From: Myroides odoratimimus | GTDB taxonomy: Bacteria; Bacteroidota; Bacteroidia; Flavobacteriales; Flavobacteriaceae | Direction of reading: 5' to 3' | Assembly: GCF_030326305.1 (NCBI RefSeq) | Contig: NZ_JACAKB010000012.1 | Coordinates: 1 to 64,000 of the forward strand | Length of the DNA: 64,000 nt | Shown: positions 8,737 through 18,448 of the stretch, piece by piece | Position numbering within the stretch: position 1 is the stretch's first letter | Layout of the letters: each line of letters begins with the position of its first letter | The notes under the pieces: generated by a model | Told to the model about the DNA's origin: nothing | What the model saw: the letters and a program-made list of their open reading frames with translations, nothing else | Databases searched by the model: none | Program-made: the position numbers and the translations under genes

Positions 8737-8750
8737 ATACCCCCTATATT
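8737..8750. promoter_or_regulatory. 14-mer shared with the glnN upstream region
   Basis: ATACCCCCTATATT occurs here, about 65 bp upstream of the DUF2157 start, and again at 17675-17688, about 75 bp upstream of the glnN start, in the same orientation relative to the gene. It may be a regulator site; two copies are weak evidence. Confidence 0.3.
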
Positions 8751-8809
8751 CCTCATAGATTAGCTGAAAAAAGGGAGATACTATCACATGATATTCTAAC
8801 TCGCTAACG

Positions 8810-8849
8810 AAAAAAGACAGTATCTAATCGATTAGATACTGTCTTTTTT
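8810..8849. terminator. bcp terminator
   Basis: A perfect 40-bp palindrome (20-bp arms) bounded by A- and T-runs, 19 bp beyond the stop of the peroxiredoxin gene. It can act in both directions. Confidence 0.9.
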
Positions 8850-8868
8850 ATAATTATCTTTTAGAAAC

Positions 8869-9327
8869 TTATACTGTCTCTAAAATCTGAGCAGCGTGGT
8901 CTTTAGTCTTTACTTTACTAATCACGTCAGATATAACTCCCTCTTCATTAATTAAAAACGTCATTCTATGAATACCGTCATACGTACGTCCCATGAATTT
9001 CTTAGGTCCCCAAACACCGAAAGCATTTAACACTTCTTTCTCTTCATCAGCTAATAAGGGAAATGGCAAGTTATTCTTCTCAATAAATTTCTGTTGCTTA
9101 GCAGCTGAGTCAGCACTAACACCTAGTAATTCAAATCCCTTTGCTTTTAACTCTGCGTAATTGTCACGCAAGTTACAAGCTTCCCAAGTACATCCTGGTG
9201 TACTTGCTTTTGGATAGAAGAATACTACTAATTTCTTTCCTTTATAATCACTTAACTGATGTACTTTTCCTGATTGGTCTAATGCTTTAAACGCTGGAGC
9301 TTTCTGCCCTGCTTCTAATGTCTTCAT
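8869..9327 (-). CDS. bcp: thioredoxin-dependent peroxiredoxin (Bcp/PrxQ type)
   Basis: 152 residues, the normal length for Bcp/PrxQ peroxiredoxins, which reduce hydroperoxides with electrons from thioredoxin in the cytosol. The peroxidatic cysteine C46 lies in STPGCTWEACNLRDNY and the resolving cysteine is C51, the five-residue spacing typical of PrxQ. The common Val/Thr after the first Cys-Thr is replaced by Trp, a harmless variation. It has its own terminator and probably its own promoter; the helicase gene reads towards it with an 87-bp gap. Confidence 0.92.
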   Translation of the reverse strand: MKTLEAGQKAPAFKALDQSGKVHQLSDYKGKKLVVFFYPKASTPGCTWEACNLRDNYAELKAKGFELLGVSADSAAKQQKFIEKNNLPFPLLADEEKEVLNAFGVWGPKKFMGRTYDGIHRMTFLINEEGVISDVISKVKTKDHAAQILETV

Positions 9328-9414
9328 CTTCTTCCTAATTTAATTGATTACGTAAAAATAGGAGAATTTATAGGAACTATCAAGGCATATCTATAAACTC
9401 TTTCTATCGTGTGA

Positions 9415-12400
9415 TTATTCTTTTAGAATGATTTTGTCAAATTGATTAATAATCTTGTCCTCTACCATCATCTTTTGAATCACATGTTGAATCACTTGAT
9501 CCATCTGACTTCCTAACTTAGTAAAATCAAAAACTCTTCCGATAGCTTTAATCAAATCTTCATGTGGCACACTAAAGTTAGTTTCTAGCAACTCTATTAT
9601 CGCTGCCTCTATCTCCTCAGGACAGATATCTTCAATATTTCTCTTTTCTATAGTATTTTCTCTATAATTAGTTAACCCTCTTTTATACAGATCTTCATTC
9701 CAATAAAACTCTTGATAAGAGAGCACACTAGTACAATTAGGAATCTCATTAATCAATTCGACTAAATAGGCTTGCAACTTCGTACTGGTACGAGAAATAT
9801 TCCATATAGTCATCATCTTTTTAAACAAGTAGTTCTGACTAATAGGCCCTTCTGTCTGAATAATTTGATACAATTGATTCTGTACTAGATTTCTATTGTT
9901 TTGAAGGTATATTGTCTCAGAGTTACCATCAGCTATAGCATTAAAGTTAGCAGATTCATAAGGCCTTTGTCTAGATACAGCCGCCTTATCAGTCACTTCG
10001 ATTAAATGTTTGCTAATAAAATCATTTGATCCGGTCTCCATCTCCACTTCTTCAACCTTCTGATAGGTCTCATCTATCTTAGCTTGTAAATCTTTTAGAA
10101 TTAACTCCTTATTCTTAAACCAATCAATCGTCCATATACGGTATATATTCCATCCAAGCCCTTTTAATACACCAGGAATTAATAGTTCTCTATCATTGGT
10201 TGTTTTTGCGTTGTAGTAATTTAATCCATCTACTAGGATTCCCATTACATACTCATTCGGATTATTCTTATCAACGACACCTATATCTAATCGATAACTA
10301 GAGGTTCCAATATTCGTTTTAACATCAAATCCATTCTCTTTAAGATAAGTAGCAATGGATTGAATCAATTTATCACTTTGTTTAACAGATTCATTCTCAG
10401 TAATATTCACATATCCTTTCTCTGCAAAGTCTAAGAAATTCTTCAATCCCTTCACTCCTTCTGCATTAGTACGTCTAAGGTCTATCTGATCTCCTTTAAG
10501 CGAAGAAAATATCTTCATTTCATATCTCGCTCTTGTCACAGCTACGTTAAGACGTCTCCATCCTCCATCTCTATTTAACGGTCCGAAATTCATAGATACC
10601 TTGCCTTCTTCATCAGGGCCATACCCTATAGAAAACAATATAATATCACGCTCATCTCCTTGTACATTCTCTAAGTTTTTGATAAAAAGAGATTCTGAAG
10701 CTCCTAGCATTTTCTCTTCTACAGCAGGATTCTTTATCAACATATCTGACAACATATCTTCTATCAAAGTCTGTTGAGTTTGGCTAAAAGTCACTACACC
10801 TAGAGTCTTAGGTTTTATTTGACTATAGTGCTGTTTTATATATTCAACGATAGCTATAGCTTCTTTTTTATTTGTACGAGACTTTCCTTTCTCATACATA
10901 CCGCCTTCTATAAATTCAAAAGTTACTTTCTTATCTAAGTCATCCTTAGACGGGAAAGTCAATAACTTATTGTCATAGAAATTAGCATTACTGAATGATA
11001 TCAAACTCTCGTGCTTACTTCTATAGTGTCTTAACAAATACTTAGATGGCAATGACAGAGCCAAACAATCATCTAGAATACTTTCTAGGTCTTCTAGTTC
11101 TAAATTATCTTCATCTACCTTATTAGAGACAAAGAAACTAGTCGGAGGCATCTGCTTAGGATCTCCTACGATAATAGCCTGCTTAGCTCTAGCTAAGGCA
11201 CTAATAGCCTCTGCTGTTGGCAACTGAGAAGCTTCGTCAAAAATAACCAAGTCGAAATGCTCTGTACTAACATCAAAGTACTGTGCTACCGAAATAGGAC
11301 TCATCAACATACACGGCTTTAAACGAGAAAGTAAATTAGGCATCTGATCGAATAGTTTTCTCAAACTCAATCCTCTTCCCCTACTGCGAATAGCACGTTT
11401 TAGCATTCCTAATTCTGAACTCTGAATAGAGTCAAAAAATGATCTAGGAATACGACTGCTTAATTTTAATACTAATTGACTCTTATTTAATTCGGTATAC
11501 TCATTGTGAATATCGTTATACTGTTTGATTAGAGTCTCATATATCTTAGCGTCAAAACCACTAAGTGCAAAAGAGTTACTTACTGTTTTAATAAATAAAT
11601 TGATGTGCAATATTCGCTCAAGTTCTACCTCTAAATTATCCTTTTCTATTCTACCTTCTTCTAATAAATCAATAAACCAATCTAGTCCAAGTTTAGTTCC
11701 TTCTTCTTTATAGACATTATAGTTAATCCAATCACTTAATTTATCAAGGTTAGCTAAGATACCATCTACTTCATCACTTAAAGGTGCTGTTAAAGAAAAT
11801 GATTGGACCTCGTGATATTTCATTATAAATGTTTTTAAGAATGTCGTAATCTCTGAGATTCCTCTTCTTACATTTTGGTTTCTATAAAAATCTAATAACC
11901 ATTTATCTATACCATAATAACCATGCTGTTGAGCCAATTTAGAAAGTCCACTTAGATTCTCTATTTCTGTATAAATAGCCTCAAAATCTAATCTATCATT
12001 AGTATAGTAGATTTTAGACAGTCTATTAATATCCCTGTAATTAGAGTCCTCACTACTTAACTTTAATCTCTTGAAATCTTCTAATTGATTAAATAGAAGA
12101 TTAACATCATGCTCTGATTTAATCTTTGTTTTAGAATATCCATTTAAGAAAGACTTTACTTTTCTCTGCTTAAACCATTTAGGCAAAAACCAAAGGTGCT
12201 TAGATTTATTCCACTCTTGTTCTTGAAGTGATAGATCTACTTCAAGTATTTTCTTATTAAACTGTTGAGTAATTGAATCCTCTATGCGTATGCATTTCTG
12301 ATGTAACTCCATCCAATTGTGTAACAGATAGAATTGATTAGCATCAAAGTATAAGTCAATTAACTCATAAGATAAATTGCTCTTAGCTAATAATTCAAAC

Positions 12401-15135
12401 ATCGTCTGTAAGCTATTAGTCTCAATTCTTTTATCAGATAAAAGTTTAAAGTTAAACTCAGCGCTGATTTGCTCATATTCACGAGCTGTATATTTATAAT
12501 CAGACAATACAGTCTTAACCGTACTCTGGATATCGTATTTATGTTCTTTTATCGTTAAAGAACGCAAAGGATGTGACAAAGGACTCTCTATGCGCTGACA
12601 TATAGAGGCAAACTGTACTATCCAATCCTTCCAACTTGTATAAGTAGACTGTGTAATCTCATTTAAATCAATATCCACAAGTAAATCGCTATTAACAGCC
12701 ACATGGTTAAGCTCTAAATAGGCTATGGTATCATATAAACTCCATCCAATACTAAAACGTTGATGTAGCTGAGTTATATACTTTCTCAACTCTGCTTTGC
12801 GTTGATCTATTCTATTCGAAGCTTTCTTGAAGTCATAGTTACCCTTATATTTTGGCACTTCTAATGTAGCTTCGAACTGCGCTAATACATCAGATTTACG
12901 TGTTTTATTAGAATGCAATTCCAAACAGAATGGTCCTAATCCTATCTTTTCTAATCGATGGTGTACTACATCTAGTGCAGCCTTTTTAGCAGCTACAAAT
13001 AATACTTTCTTCCCATTTGCTAATGCATCTGCAATGATATTAGTGATTGTCTGAGATTTACCTGTACCTGGAGGCCCATGTAAGACAAAACTTTTATTAG
13101 CATGTGCATTTCTAACTGCTTCTAATTGAGAATTATCAGTAGAGATAGGTAATGTCAATTCTGATGATGTCAATTGTTCTAACTCATCATCATTACTATC
13201 GAGTACTTTTATTGATTCTGACAGACTACCATTCAATAAACTATTAACAATAGAGCTCTTTTGAAGCTTATCTGCATATTTAGAAATATCTTGCCATAAA
13301 ATCAATTTATTAAACGAAAAAGTCCCTAAGATAATCTGATCTAATACATCCCAACCTTTTAAATCTATTATCGTCTTTCTAACTAAAGCAAGAACTTTAG
13401 GTACATCAACACCTAAATCATCCATCGGCAAATCTTCTAGCGCAGTCATATCAAGTTTAAATTCTTGACGTAAATACTCTAATAACGTGATATTAATCAT
13501 CGTCTCCTCGTCTCTCCCTCTTAGTACAAACTTAGAGTTAATAGACCTCCTATTAAGCTCCACAGGCACTAATAGTATAGGGGCATATCTTACTGTTTTC
13601 TCAGATTTGGCTTCATACCACTTAAGCAATCCTATCCCTAGATATAGGGTACTCTTACCATTTTCCTCTTCAGCTAATTTAGAGTTTCGGTATAGATTAA
13701 CCAAGATATTATCTAAGTCACGTTCATTGTAATAACTATATAGTCTATTATTCTTAAACTCTGAATTTACTACTTCGAATAGCTCTTCTGATGAATGTAA
13801 TGGTGGATAATATAAATTGTACTTATTTAATATCTCTTGCTGGTTACTTCCTTGTATAGTATACGCTTTACCTTCTGCTAAAGAATCTTCTAAATCACTT
13901 ACATTTACATCGATTAACTGTAGAATACTCTTAGTAAATCGAGTGTTTAAAAGATTGTTTCTAAGGGATAAATCTAATAGCTTCCTCTCCCAAATACGTT
14001 GTTTAGATAAAACTGTTCCTTCTCCTAGTTCTAAATCACTAAAAGCATTAGACTGAGCAAATTGTTTATCTATGCTATCTTTTTTTCTACTAATTTCAAA
14101 ATCATGGTTCTCAATAAACTCCCCACTACTCTTTCTATATACTGGTAAAGGCAATACATTATTGATACGAGCAGTCTTAACGTCAATAGACAAGATAAAA
14201 TCAGAAGCTTGTAATAGCTGAGTTTCTGCAGATGCCATTGCTTCTTTAAGTGTAAAAGTAGCCCCTTTACAGACCATGGTAGATTCTATAACGATAAGTT
14301 CGCTGATACTCGTTGCTGCACGTTTAGTAATCGCTGTCTGATTATAATTAACCATAGAATCAAATCTATCCTCAACTAACCAAACACCCACAAATATATG
14401 CCCACGTGTCAGAATAAGAATAGGATTTAAGTCTATCGCTTCTAGACATGCTGCAAAGAGCAATGTTATATCCATACAGTTACCAAACTTGGTCTCTATC
14501 ACTTGATCTAATAATCGAATACGCTGGCCTGTACGCTCATAACTTGGAGGTAATGCACTATATACTAAATCCATACTTTGTATAGAACGGTAAATAGCGG
14601 ATACCATCTGTAATACGCGTTCACGACTACCTGACTGATACCCTTCGAAGGAAGGAACTAGCTTATTCTTCTCTAATATTCTAACAGCATTAGACTTAAT
14701 AGGATAAATAACATCGTGATTAGGTAAGATATACGACGCTAGCAATTGTGGAAAAAGCTCCACTCCCCCAAAGTAGTCTATAGGTAATACCTCTATTTGG
14801 AAGAAAGTCTCTGCTAATACTTCGTCATCTAACTTTAAAACTATCTGAACCGTATCAATATCTTTCTCTACTACATTACGTATAAAATGTAGATTATATT
14901 TAAAATTAAACTTTGTTATGGTATAAGCCGTATTAGACTCTAAGCGTTCAATAGGCACAACATTATCCTCAAAAAAACCTAGCTGCGATGAGATGTGAAC
15001 TTTAACCCCTTCATAACTTTCTTCTAGATTATCTATTAGGATACGTTGTATAAAGTGATATTTCTGAATACAAAAAGTATAATTGAAATAACTATACTTC
15101 TGTACTGATAATTTTATTGATGTATTTTGTTCCAT
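9415..15135 (-). CDS. DUF4011/SF1 helicase/Vsr-like nuclease/DUF3320 giant protein
   Basis: About 1,906 residues from the ATG at 15135 (an ATG at 15168 would add 11; positions below are from that one). Order: a beta-rich N-terminus; a transglutaminase-like segment with GNCMDIT (about 230) and RGHIFVGVW (about 255); the DUF4011 signature RIWERKLLDLSLRNNLLN (about 393); Walker A GPPGTGKSQT (about 696); a long coiled insert (about 780-1230); Walker B LVIFDEAS (about 1309); GDPKQMPPT; the SF1 motif NVAVTRAR (about 1543); a PD-(D/E)xK or Vsr-like domain (LDIGVVD, GILVDG, RIWTIDW, about 1630-1680); and a DUF3320 end (from about 1770). Known SF1 proteins of this layout have been reported as stand-alone phage-defence proteins. 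The gene stands alone between bcp and glnN. The usual Glu of GIExDG is Leu here. Confidence 0.88.
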   Translation of the reverse strand: MEQNTSIKLSVQKYSYFNYTFCIQKYHFIQRILIDNLEESYEGVKVHISSQLGFFEDNVVPIERLESNTAYTITKFNFKYNLHFIRNVVEKDIDTVQIVLKLDDEVLAETFFQIEVLPIDYFGGVELFPQLLASYILPNHDVIYPIKSNAVRILEKNKLVPSFEGYQSGSRERVLQMVSAIYRSIQSMDLVYSALPPSYERTGQRIRLLDQVIETKFGNCMDITLLFAACLEAIDLNPILILTRGHIFVGVWLVEDRFDSMVNYNQTAITKRAATSISELIVIESTMVCKGATFTLKEAMASAETQLLQASDFILSIDVKTARINNVLPLPVYRKSSGEFIENHDFEISRKKDSIDKQFAQSNAFSDLELGEGTVLSKQRIWERKLLDLSLRNNLLNTRFTKSILQLIDVNVSDLEDSLAEGKAYTIQGSNQQEILNKYNLYYPPLHSSEELFEVVNSEFKNNRLYSYYNERDLDNILVNLYRNSKLAEEENGKSTLYLGIGLLKWYEAKSEKTVRYAPILLVPVELNRRSINSKFVLRGRDEETMINITLLEYLRQEFKLDMTALEDLPMDDLGVDVPKVLALVRKTIIDLKGWDVLDQIILGTFSFNKLILWQDISKYADKLQKSSIVNSLLNGSLSESIKVLDSNDDELEQLTSSELTLPISTDNSQLEAVRNAHANKSFVLHGPPGTGKSQTITNIIADALANGKKVLFVAAKKAALDVVHHRLEKIGLGPFCLELHSNKTRKSDVLAQFEATLEVPKYKGNYDFKKASNRIDQRKAELRKYITQLHQRFSIGWSLYDTIAYLELNHVAVNSDLLVDIDLNEITQSTYTSWKDWIVQFASICQRIESPLSHPLRSLTIKEHKYDIQSTVKTVLSDYKYTAREYEQISAEFNFKLLSDKRIETNSLQTMFELLAKSNLSYELIDLYFDANQFYLLHNWMELHQKCIRIEDSITQQFNKKILEVDLSLQEQEWNKSKHLWFLPKWFKQRKVKSFLNGYSKTKIKSEHDVNLLFNQLEDFKRLKLSSEDSNYRDINRLSKIYYTNDRLDFEAIYTEIENLSGLSKLAQQHGYYGIDKWLLDFYRNQNVRRGISEITTFLKTFIMKYHEVQSFSLTAPLSDEVDGILANLDKLSDWINYNVYKEEGTKLGLDWFIDLLEEGRIEKDNLEVELERILHINLFIKTVSNSFALSGFDAKIYETLIKQYNDIHNEYTELNKSQLVLKLSSRIPRSFFDSIQSSELGMLKRAIRSRGRGLSLRKLFDQMPNLLSRLKPCMLMSPISVAQYFDVSTEHFDLVIFDEASQLPTAEAISALARAKQAIIVGDPKQMPPTSFFVSNKVDEDNLELEDLESILDDCLALSLPSKYLLRHYRSKHESLISFSNANFYDNKLLTFPSKDDLDKKVTFEFIEGGMYEKGKSRTNKKEAIAIVEYIKQHYSQIKPKTLGVVTFSQTQQTLIEDMLSDMLIKNPAVEEKMLGASESLFIKNLENVQGDERDIILFSIGYGPDEEGKVSMNFGPLNRDGGWRRLNVAVTRARYEMKIFSSLKGDQIDLRRTNAEGVKGLKNFLDFAEKGYVNITENESVKQSDKLIQSIATYLKENGFDVKTNIGTSSYRLDIGVVDKNNPNEYVMGILVDGLNYYNAKTTNDRELLIPGVLKGLGWNIYRIWTIDWFKNKELILKDLQAKIDETYQKVEEVEMETGSNDFISKHLIEVTDKAAVSRQRPYESANFNAIADGNSETIYLQNNRNLVQNQLYQIIQTEGPISQNYLFKKMMTIWNISRTSTKLQAYLVELINEIPNCTSVLSYQEFYWNEDLYKRGLTNYRENTIEKRNIEDICPEEIEAAIIELLETNFSVPHEDLIKAIGRVFDFTKLGSQMDQVIQHVIQKMMVEDKIINQFDKIILKE

Positions 15136-15357
15136 AGTGTCACAATTATGTCTTCCAAAATAGAGCATTCCTACTTTACTTTTTCACAACAACTGTCAAT
15201 TTCGTAATTCTTAAAAATTTTCTAAAGTAATATATTTTTACATACTAATTAACAAAATAAATAAAATATACTTTAGTCACGAAAAATACAACAAATACCA
15301 TCCTCAAAGAGTGGTAATACTATACATAATACCGTAAAACTCTTTATATATACCAAC

Positions 15358-15396
15358 AAAAAGACGACTTAGCTAAGAAGCATAAGTCGTCTTTTT
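15358..15396 (-). terminator. glnN terminator
   Basis: 14-bp inverted repeat (AAAAAGACGACTTA / TAAGTCGTCTTTTT) with an 11-nt loop, 19 bp after the glnN stop. The 190 bp to its left hold only AT-rich DNA with the presumed helicase promoter. Confidence 0.88.
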
Positions 15397-15414
15397 TTCA
15401 ATTTATCACTATTT

Positions 15415-17601
15415 TTAGTTCGTAAATAACAATTCTCTGTACTTCGTTAATGTCCAAAGTTCATTATCTACCATTAATTCTAATTTATCACTGTGGTAAC
15501 GGATAATATCAAAATAAGGTTTTACAACATCACAGTATGCATGAGCTTGTTGTTCAACATCCTCTATTAGATTCGCTTTTTTACGCTCATTTGTCATCTC
15601 AGTAACCTTAGCATTAATTTGCTCTATATGATGAGATATCTTTTTAATCATTTGTAATTGCTCTGCTGCAATCGTTCCGAAATCTTCAGCACCGAATATC
15701 TCTTTAAGACCTTTCACATTATCAATTACTAAGTTTTGATACTTGATAGCCGTTGGTATTACATGATTTCTTGCGATATCTCCTAACACACGTCCTTCTA
15801 TCTGAAGACGTTTTACATATTCTTCTAGCTCAATCTCGTATCTAGCGTGCATCTCTATACTAGTCATTACTCCCATTTCCTCAAAAATAGAAATCACTTT
15901 AGGATCTTTCTTAATTCTTAAAGCAGAAGGAGTTGTCTTATTATTACTCAATCCTCTTTTTACTGCTTCTTTTTCCCACTCATCACCGTATCCATCACCT
16001 TCAAAAAGAATTCTCTCGCTATCTTTAATATACTCTCTTAATACATTGAAGATTGCCTCGTCTCTTTTTAATCCGTCTTTTTCTACTAGTGCATCCACTT
16101 CATTTTTAAAGTCTCTAAGCTGTTTAGCTACTATTGTATTTAATACAGTCATAGGCCCAGCACAGTTAGCTGTAGATCCTACTGCTCTGAATTCCCATTT
16201 ATTACCTGTAAAAGCAAATGGCGAAGTTCTATTTCTATCTGTATTATCTAATAATACATCTGGAATTTTTCCAACTACATTTAATTTAAGATCTGTTTTT
16301 TCTTCTGGAGAAAGTTTACCATCTGTCACCTCTTTCAATTCATTAAGAACCTTAGTCAATTGTTGTCCAATAAATACAGACATAATTGCCGGTGGTGCTT
16401 CATTCGCTCCAAGACGGTGATCATTACTAGCAGAAGCAATAGCTGATCTTAAAAGCTCCTCATTATCATTTACAGCTTTAATCGTATTGATAAAGAAGGT
16501 TAAGAACTGTAAGTTACTCTTAGGTGTTTTACTAGGACTCAACAAGTTCACACCAGTATCTGTAGCCAATGACCAGTTATTGTGTTTACCAGAACCATTA
16601 ACTCCTTTAAATGGTTTCTCATGGAATAATACTTTAAAGTGATGCTTCTCAGCTACCTTTTTCATTACATCCATTAATAAAGAGTTGTGATCCACTGCTA
16701 AGTTAGCCTCCTCAAATATAGGTGCTAATTCAAACTGATTAGGAGCTACTTCATTATGTCTAGTCTTAACAGGAATACCTAATAAGATACAGTGATTCTC
16801 TAAATCATGCATATAATTCAGTACTCTAGTTGGAATAGAACCGAAATAGTGGTCATCTAATTGTTGTCCTTTAGCAGCTGTATGCCCTAATAATGTTCTT
16901 CCTGTAGTAAGAATATCAGGTCTAGAAGCAGCTAAAGCACTATCTACTAAAAAGTACTCTTGCTCCCACCCTAAAGTAGTCGTTACTTTCTTTACATTTT
17001 TATCAAAGAATTTAGCTACTTCAGTTGCAGCATCATCTATTGCATTAAGCGCCTTTAATAAAGGAGTTTTATTATCTAAAGCCTCACCAGTATAAGAGAT
17101 AAATACAGTAGGAATACACAATGTTGAACCAAAAATAAAGGCAGGAGAGGTAGGATCCCAAGCTGTGTACCCTCTTGCTTCAAATGTATTTCTAATTCCT
17201 CCGTTAGGGAAACTTGAAGCATCTGACTCTTGTTGTACTAATTGACTACCATTAAATTTTTCAACAGGATCACCATCAAAAGACGTCTCAAAGAAAGCAT
17301 CATGCTTCTCTGCTGTCGTTCCTGTCAGTGGTTGAAACCAGTGAGTATAGTGACTTACTCCTTTCGATAGCGCCCACTCTTTCATTCCCAATGCAATGTA
17401 CTCAGCTAATCGACGGTCTATTTTAATTCCTAGTTGTGCATTCTTAACTGCCTGATAAGCTTCTGGAGTTAAAAATTGTCGCATTGACTTGTCATTAAAT
17501 ACGTGATCACCAAAGATCAATGATTTTCTACCCAGTTCTTCTACCTTTACAGCTTCTCTAGATGCTGCTTTTTCAATTGCTCGAAAACGAAATGTTGACA
17601 T
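15415..17601 (-). CDS. glnN: glutamine synthetase type III
   Basis: About 728 residues from the ATG at 17601 (MSTFRFRAIEK). This is the large GSIII class typical of Bacteroidota and cyanobacteria, which condenses ammonia and glutamate to glutamine with ATP. Landmarks: the GSIII N-terminal domain with HYTHWFQPLTGTTAEKHD, the FGSTLCIPTVFISYTGE segment, ATP/Glu-site motifs RHNEVAPNQFELAPIFEEAN and KPFKGVNGSGKHNNWS, and NRTSPFAFTGNKWEFRAVGS. The C-terminal domain is helical. It is a single-gene unit with a clear promoter and terminator. A longer frame to 17625 adds eight residues from an upstream start and lacks support. Confidence 0.96.
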   Translation of the reverse strand: MSTFRFRAIEKAASREAVKVEELGRKSLIFGDHVFNDKSMRQFLTPEAYQAVKNAQLGIKIDRRLAEYIALGMKEWALSKGVSHYTHWFQPLTGTTAEKHDAFFETSFDGDPVEKFNGSQLVQQESDASSFPNGGIRNTFEARGYTAWDPTSPAFIFGSTLCIPTVFISYTGEALDNKTPLLKALNAIDDAATEVAKFFDKNVKKVTTTLGWEQEYFLVDSALAASRPDILTTGRTLLGHTAAKGQQLDDHYFGSIPTRVLNYMHDLENHCILLGIPVKTRHNEVAPNQFELAPIFEEANLAVDHNSLLMDVMKKVAEKHHFKVLFHEKPFKGVNGSGKHNNWSLATDTGVNLLSPSKTPKSNLQFLTFFINTIKAVNDNEELLRSAIASASNDHRLGANEAPPAIMSVFIGQQLTKVLNELKEVTDGKLSPEEKTDLKLNVVGKIPDVLLDNTDRNRTSPFAFTGNKWEFRAVGSTANCAGPMTVLNTIVAKQLRDFKNEVDALVEKDGLKRDEAIFNVLREYIKDSERILFEGDGYGDEWEKEAVKRGLSNNKTTPSALRIKKDPKVISIFEEMGVMTSIEMHARYEIELEEYVKRLQIEGRVLGDIARNHVIPTAIKYQNLVIDNVKGLKEIFGAEDFGTIAAEQLQMIKKISHHIEQINAKVTEMTNERKKANLIEDVEQQAHAYCDVVKPYFDIIRYHSDKLELMVDNELWTLTKYRELLFTN

Positions 17602-17642
17602 AATTAATATTTTTTGAAGGGACACCCCCTGTTTTGTGAGTA

Positions 17643-17671
17643 CAAATTTAAATAAAAGTCATTAAAAACAA
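17643..17671 (-). promoter_or_regulatory. glnN promoter
   Basis: On the minus strand TTG (17671-17669), an 18-bp spacer and TAAATTTG (17650-17643) match the Bacteroidota TTG-N(17-23)-TAnnTTTG promoter. Transcription would begin near 17636, giving a leader of about 35 nt. Confidence 0.65.
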
Positions 17672-17674
17672 CAC

Positions 17675-17688
17675 ATACCCCCTATATT
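17675..17688. promoter_or_regulatory. ATACCCCCTATATT motif upstream of the glnN promoter
   Basis: It abuts the -33 element of the glnN promoter. The same 14-mer lies upstream of the DUF2157 operon at 8737-8750, and a variant (CACCCCTTATATTTT) lies at 17730-17744. It is a candidate activator or repressor site; unproven. Confidence 0.3.
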
Positions 17689-17757
17689 TTTGTAATATTT
17701 TTTAAAAAAAGTACATTCAAGAGCACTAACACCCCTTATATTTTGCCTATAGAAACA

Positions 17758-17791
17758 AAAAAAGGTAGAAACTTAGCGCCTCTACCTTTTA
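17758..17791 (-). terminator. terminator of the collagen-tract lipoprotein gene
   Basis: Inverted repeat AAAGGTAGA / TCTACCTTT with a loop of about 11 nt and flanking A/T runs, 12 bp beyond the lipoprotein stop codon. Confidence 0.8.
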
Positions 17792-17802
17792 AATATTATT
17801 TT

Positions 17803-18375
17803 CTAGTACTTCTTAACTACTTTTACATCTTCTAAATTATACTTGCGTACAATTTCTTCGTATGATAAGGTAGTCTTCTCACTTTCTTTACTATTATTAG
17901 ACTTAGTACCTATTACAGGTGTACTTCCAGGAATGTATACTATTCTAAAAATCATATTCTTTATAAAGCCTTCATGTTTATCTCCATCTCCATTAAAAAA
18001 ACCTAGAGGAGCATTAGCTCTTGCAACGATTTCTGTATCATATGGAGAATAATTATAACTATATTCAAGTTCTTTTTCTACTTTATCTACATCTACAAAG
18101 TATCTGGTAGGTAAAGGTGAAAAAAGAGGCTTACCATCATTACTAAATTTATCAGCTATAAAAACGAACACCAAGTCACCATCTACAAATCCGTCTGGAT
18201 GTTTAATAAGTTGTCCTTGAATAGTACTATTCAAGTCTTTTGTAAAACTTAATTCAAATTCTTCTACATAAGGATACATAGTTGGTCCTGGAGGTCCTTG
18301 TGGTCCAGTAGACCCTTCACACCCAACTAATAGTGATGTAGCTACAAAGGCAAATAGCATTGCAATTTTTTTCAT
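17803..18375 (-). CDS. lipoprotein with short collagen-like tract
   Basis: 190 residues. The N-terminus is a lipoprotein signal (MKKIAMLFAFVATSLLVGC, Cys at 19). Straight after the lipid-bearing Cys comes EGSTGPQGPPGPT, a short run of collagen-type Gly-X-Y triplets that probably makes a flexible or trimeric stalk. The remaining 150 residues are a beta-rich domain without a recognised family and with a charged C-terminus. It has its own terminator and is likely a periplasmic or surface lipoprotein. Similar short GPxGPPG leaders are common in Flavobacteriia. Confidence 0.8.
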   Translation of the reverse strand: MKKIAMLFAFVATSLLVGCEGSTGPQGPPGPTMYPYVEEFELSFTKDLNSTIQGQLIKHPDGFVDGDLVFVFIADKFSNDGKPLFSPLPTRYFVDVDKVEKELEYSYNYSPYDTEIVARANAPLGFFNGDGDKHEGFIKNMIFRIVYIPGSTPVIGTKSNNSKESEKTTLSYEEIVRKYNLEDVKVVKKY

Positions 18376-18448
18376 AATCTCTTTTATTTATTACTTGCAA
18401 AATATGCATTTTTTACAACACCCAATAAACTTTATCAAATAATTATAC

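Noticed and set aside
9415-15168. loss of nuclease activity from Leu in GILVDG
   Set aside because: Relatives of this subfamily may carry the same residue, so no firm claim of inactivation can be made.
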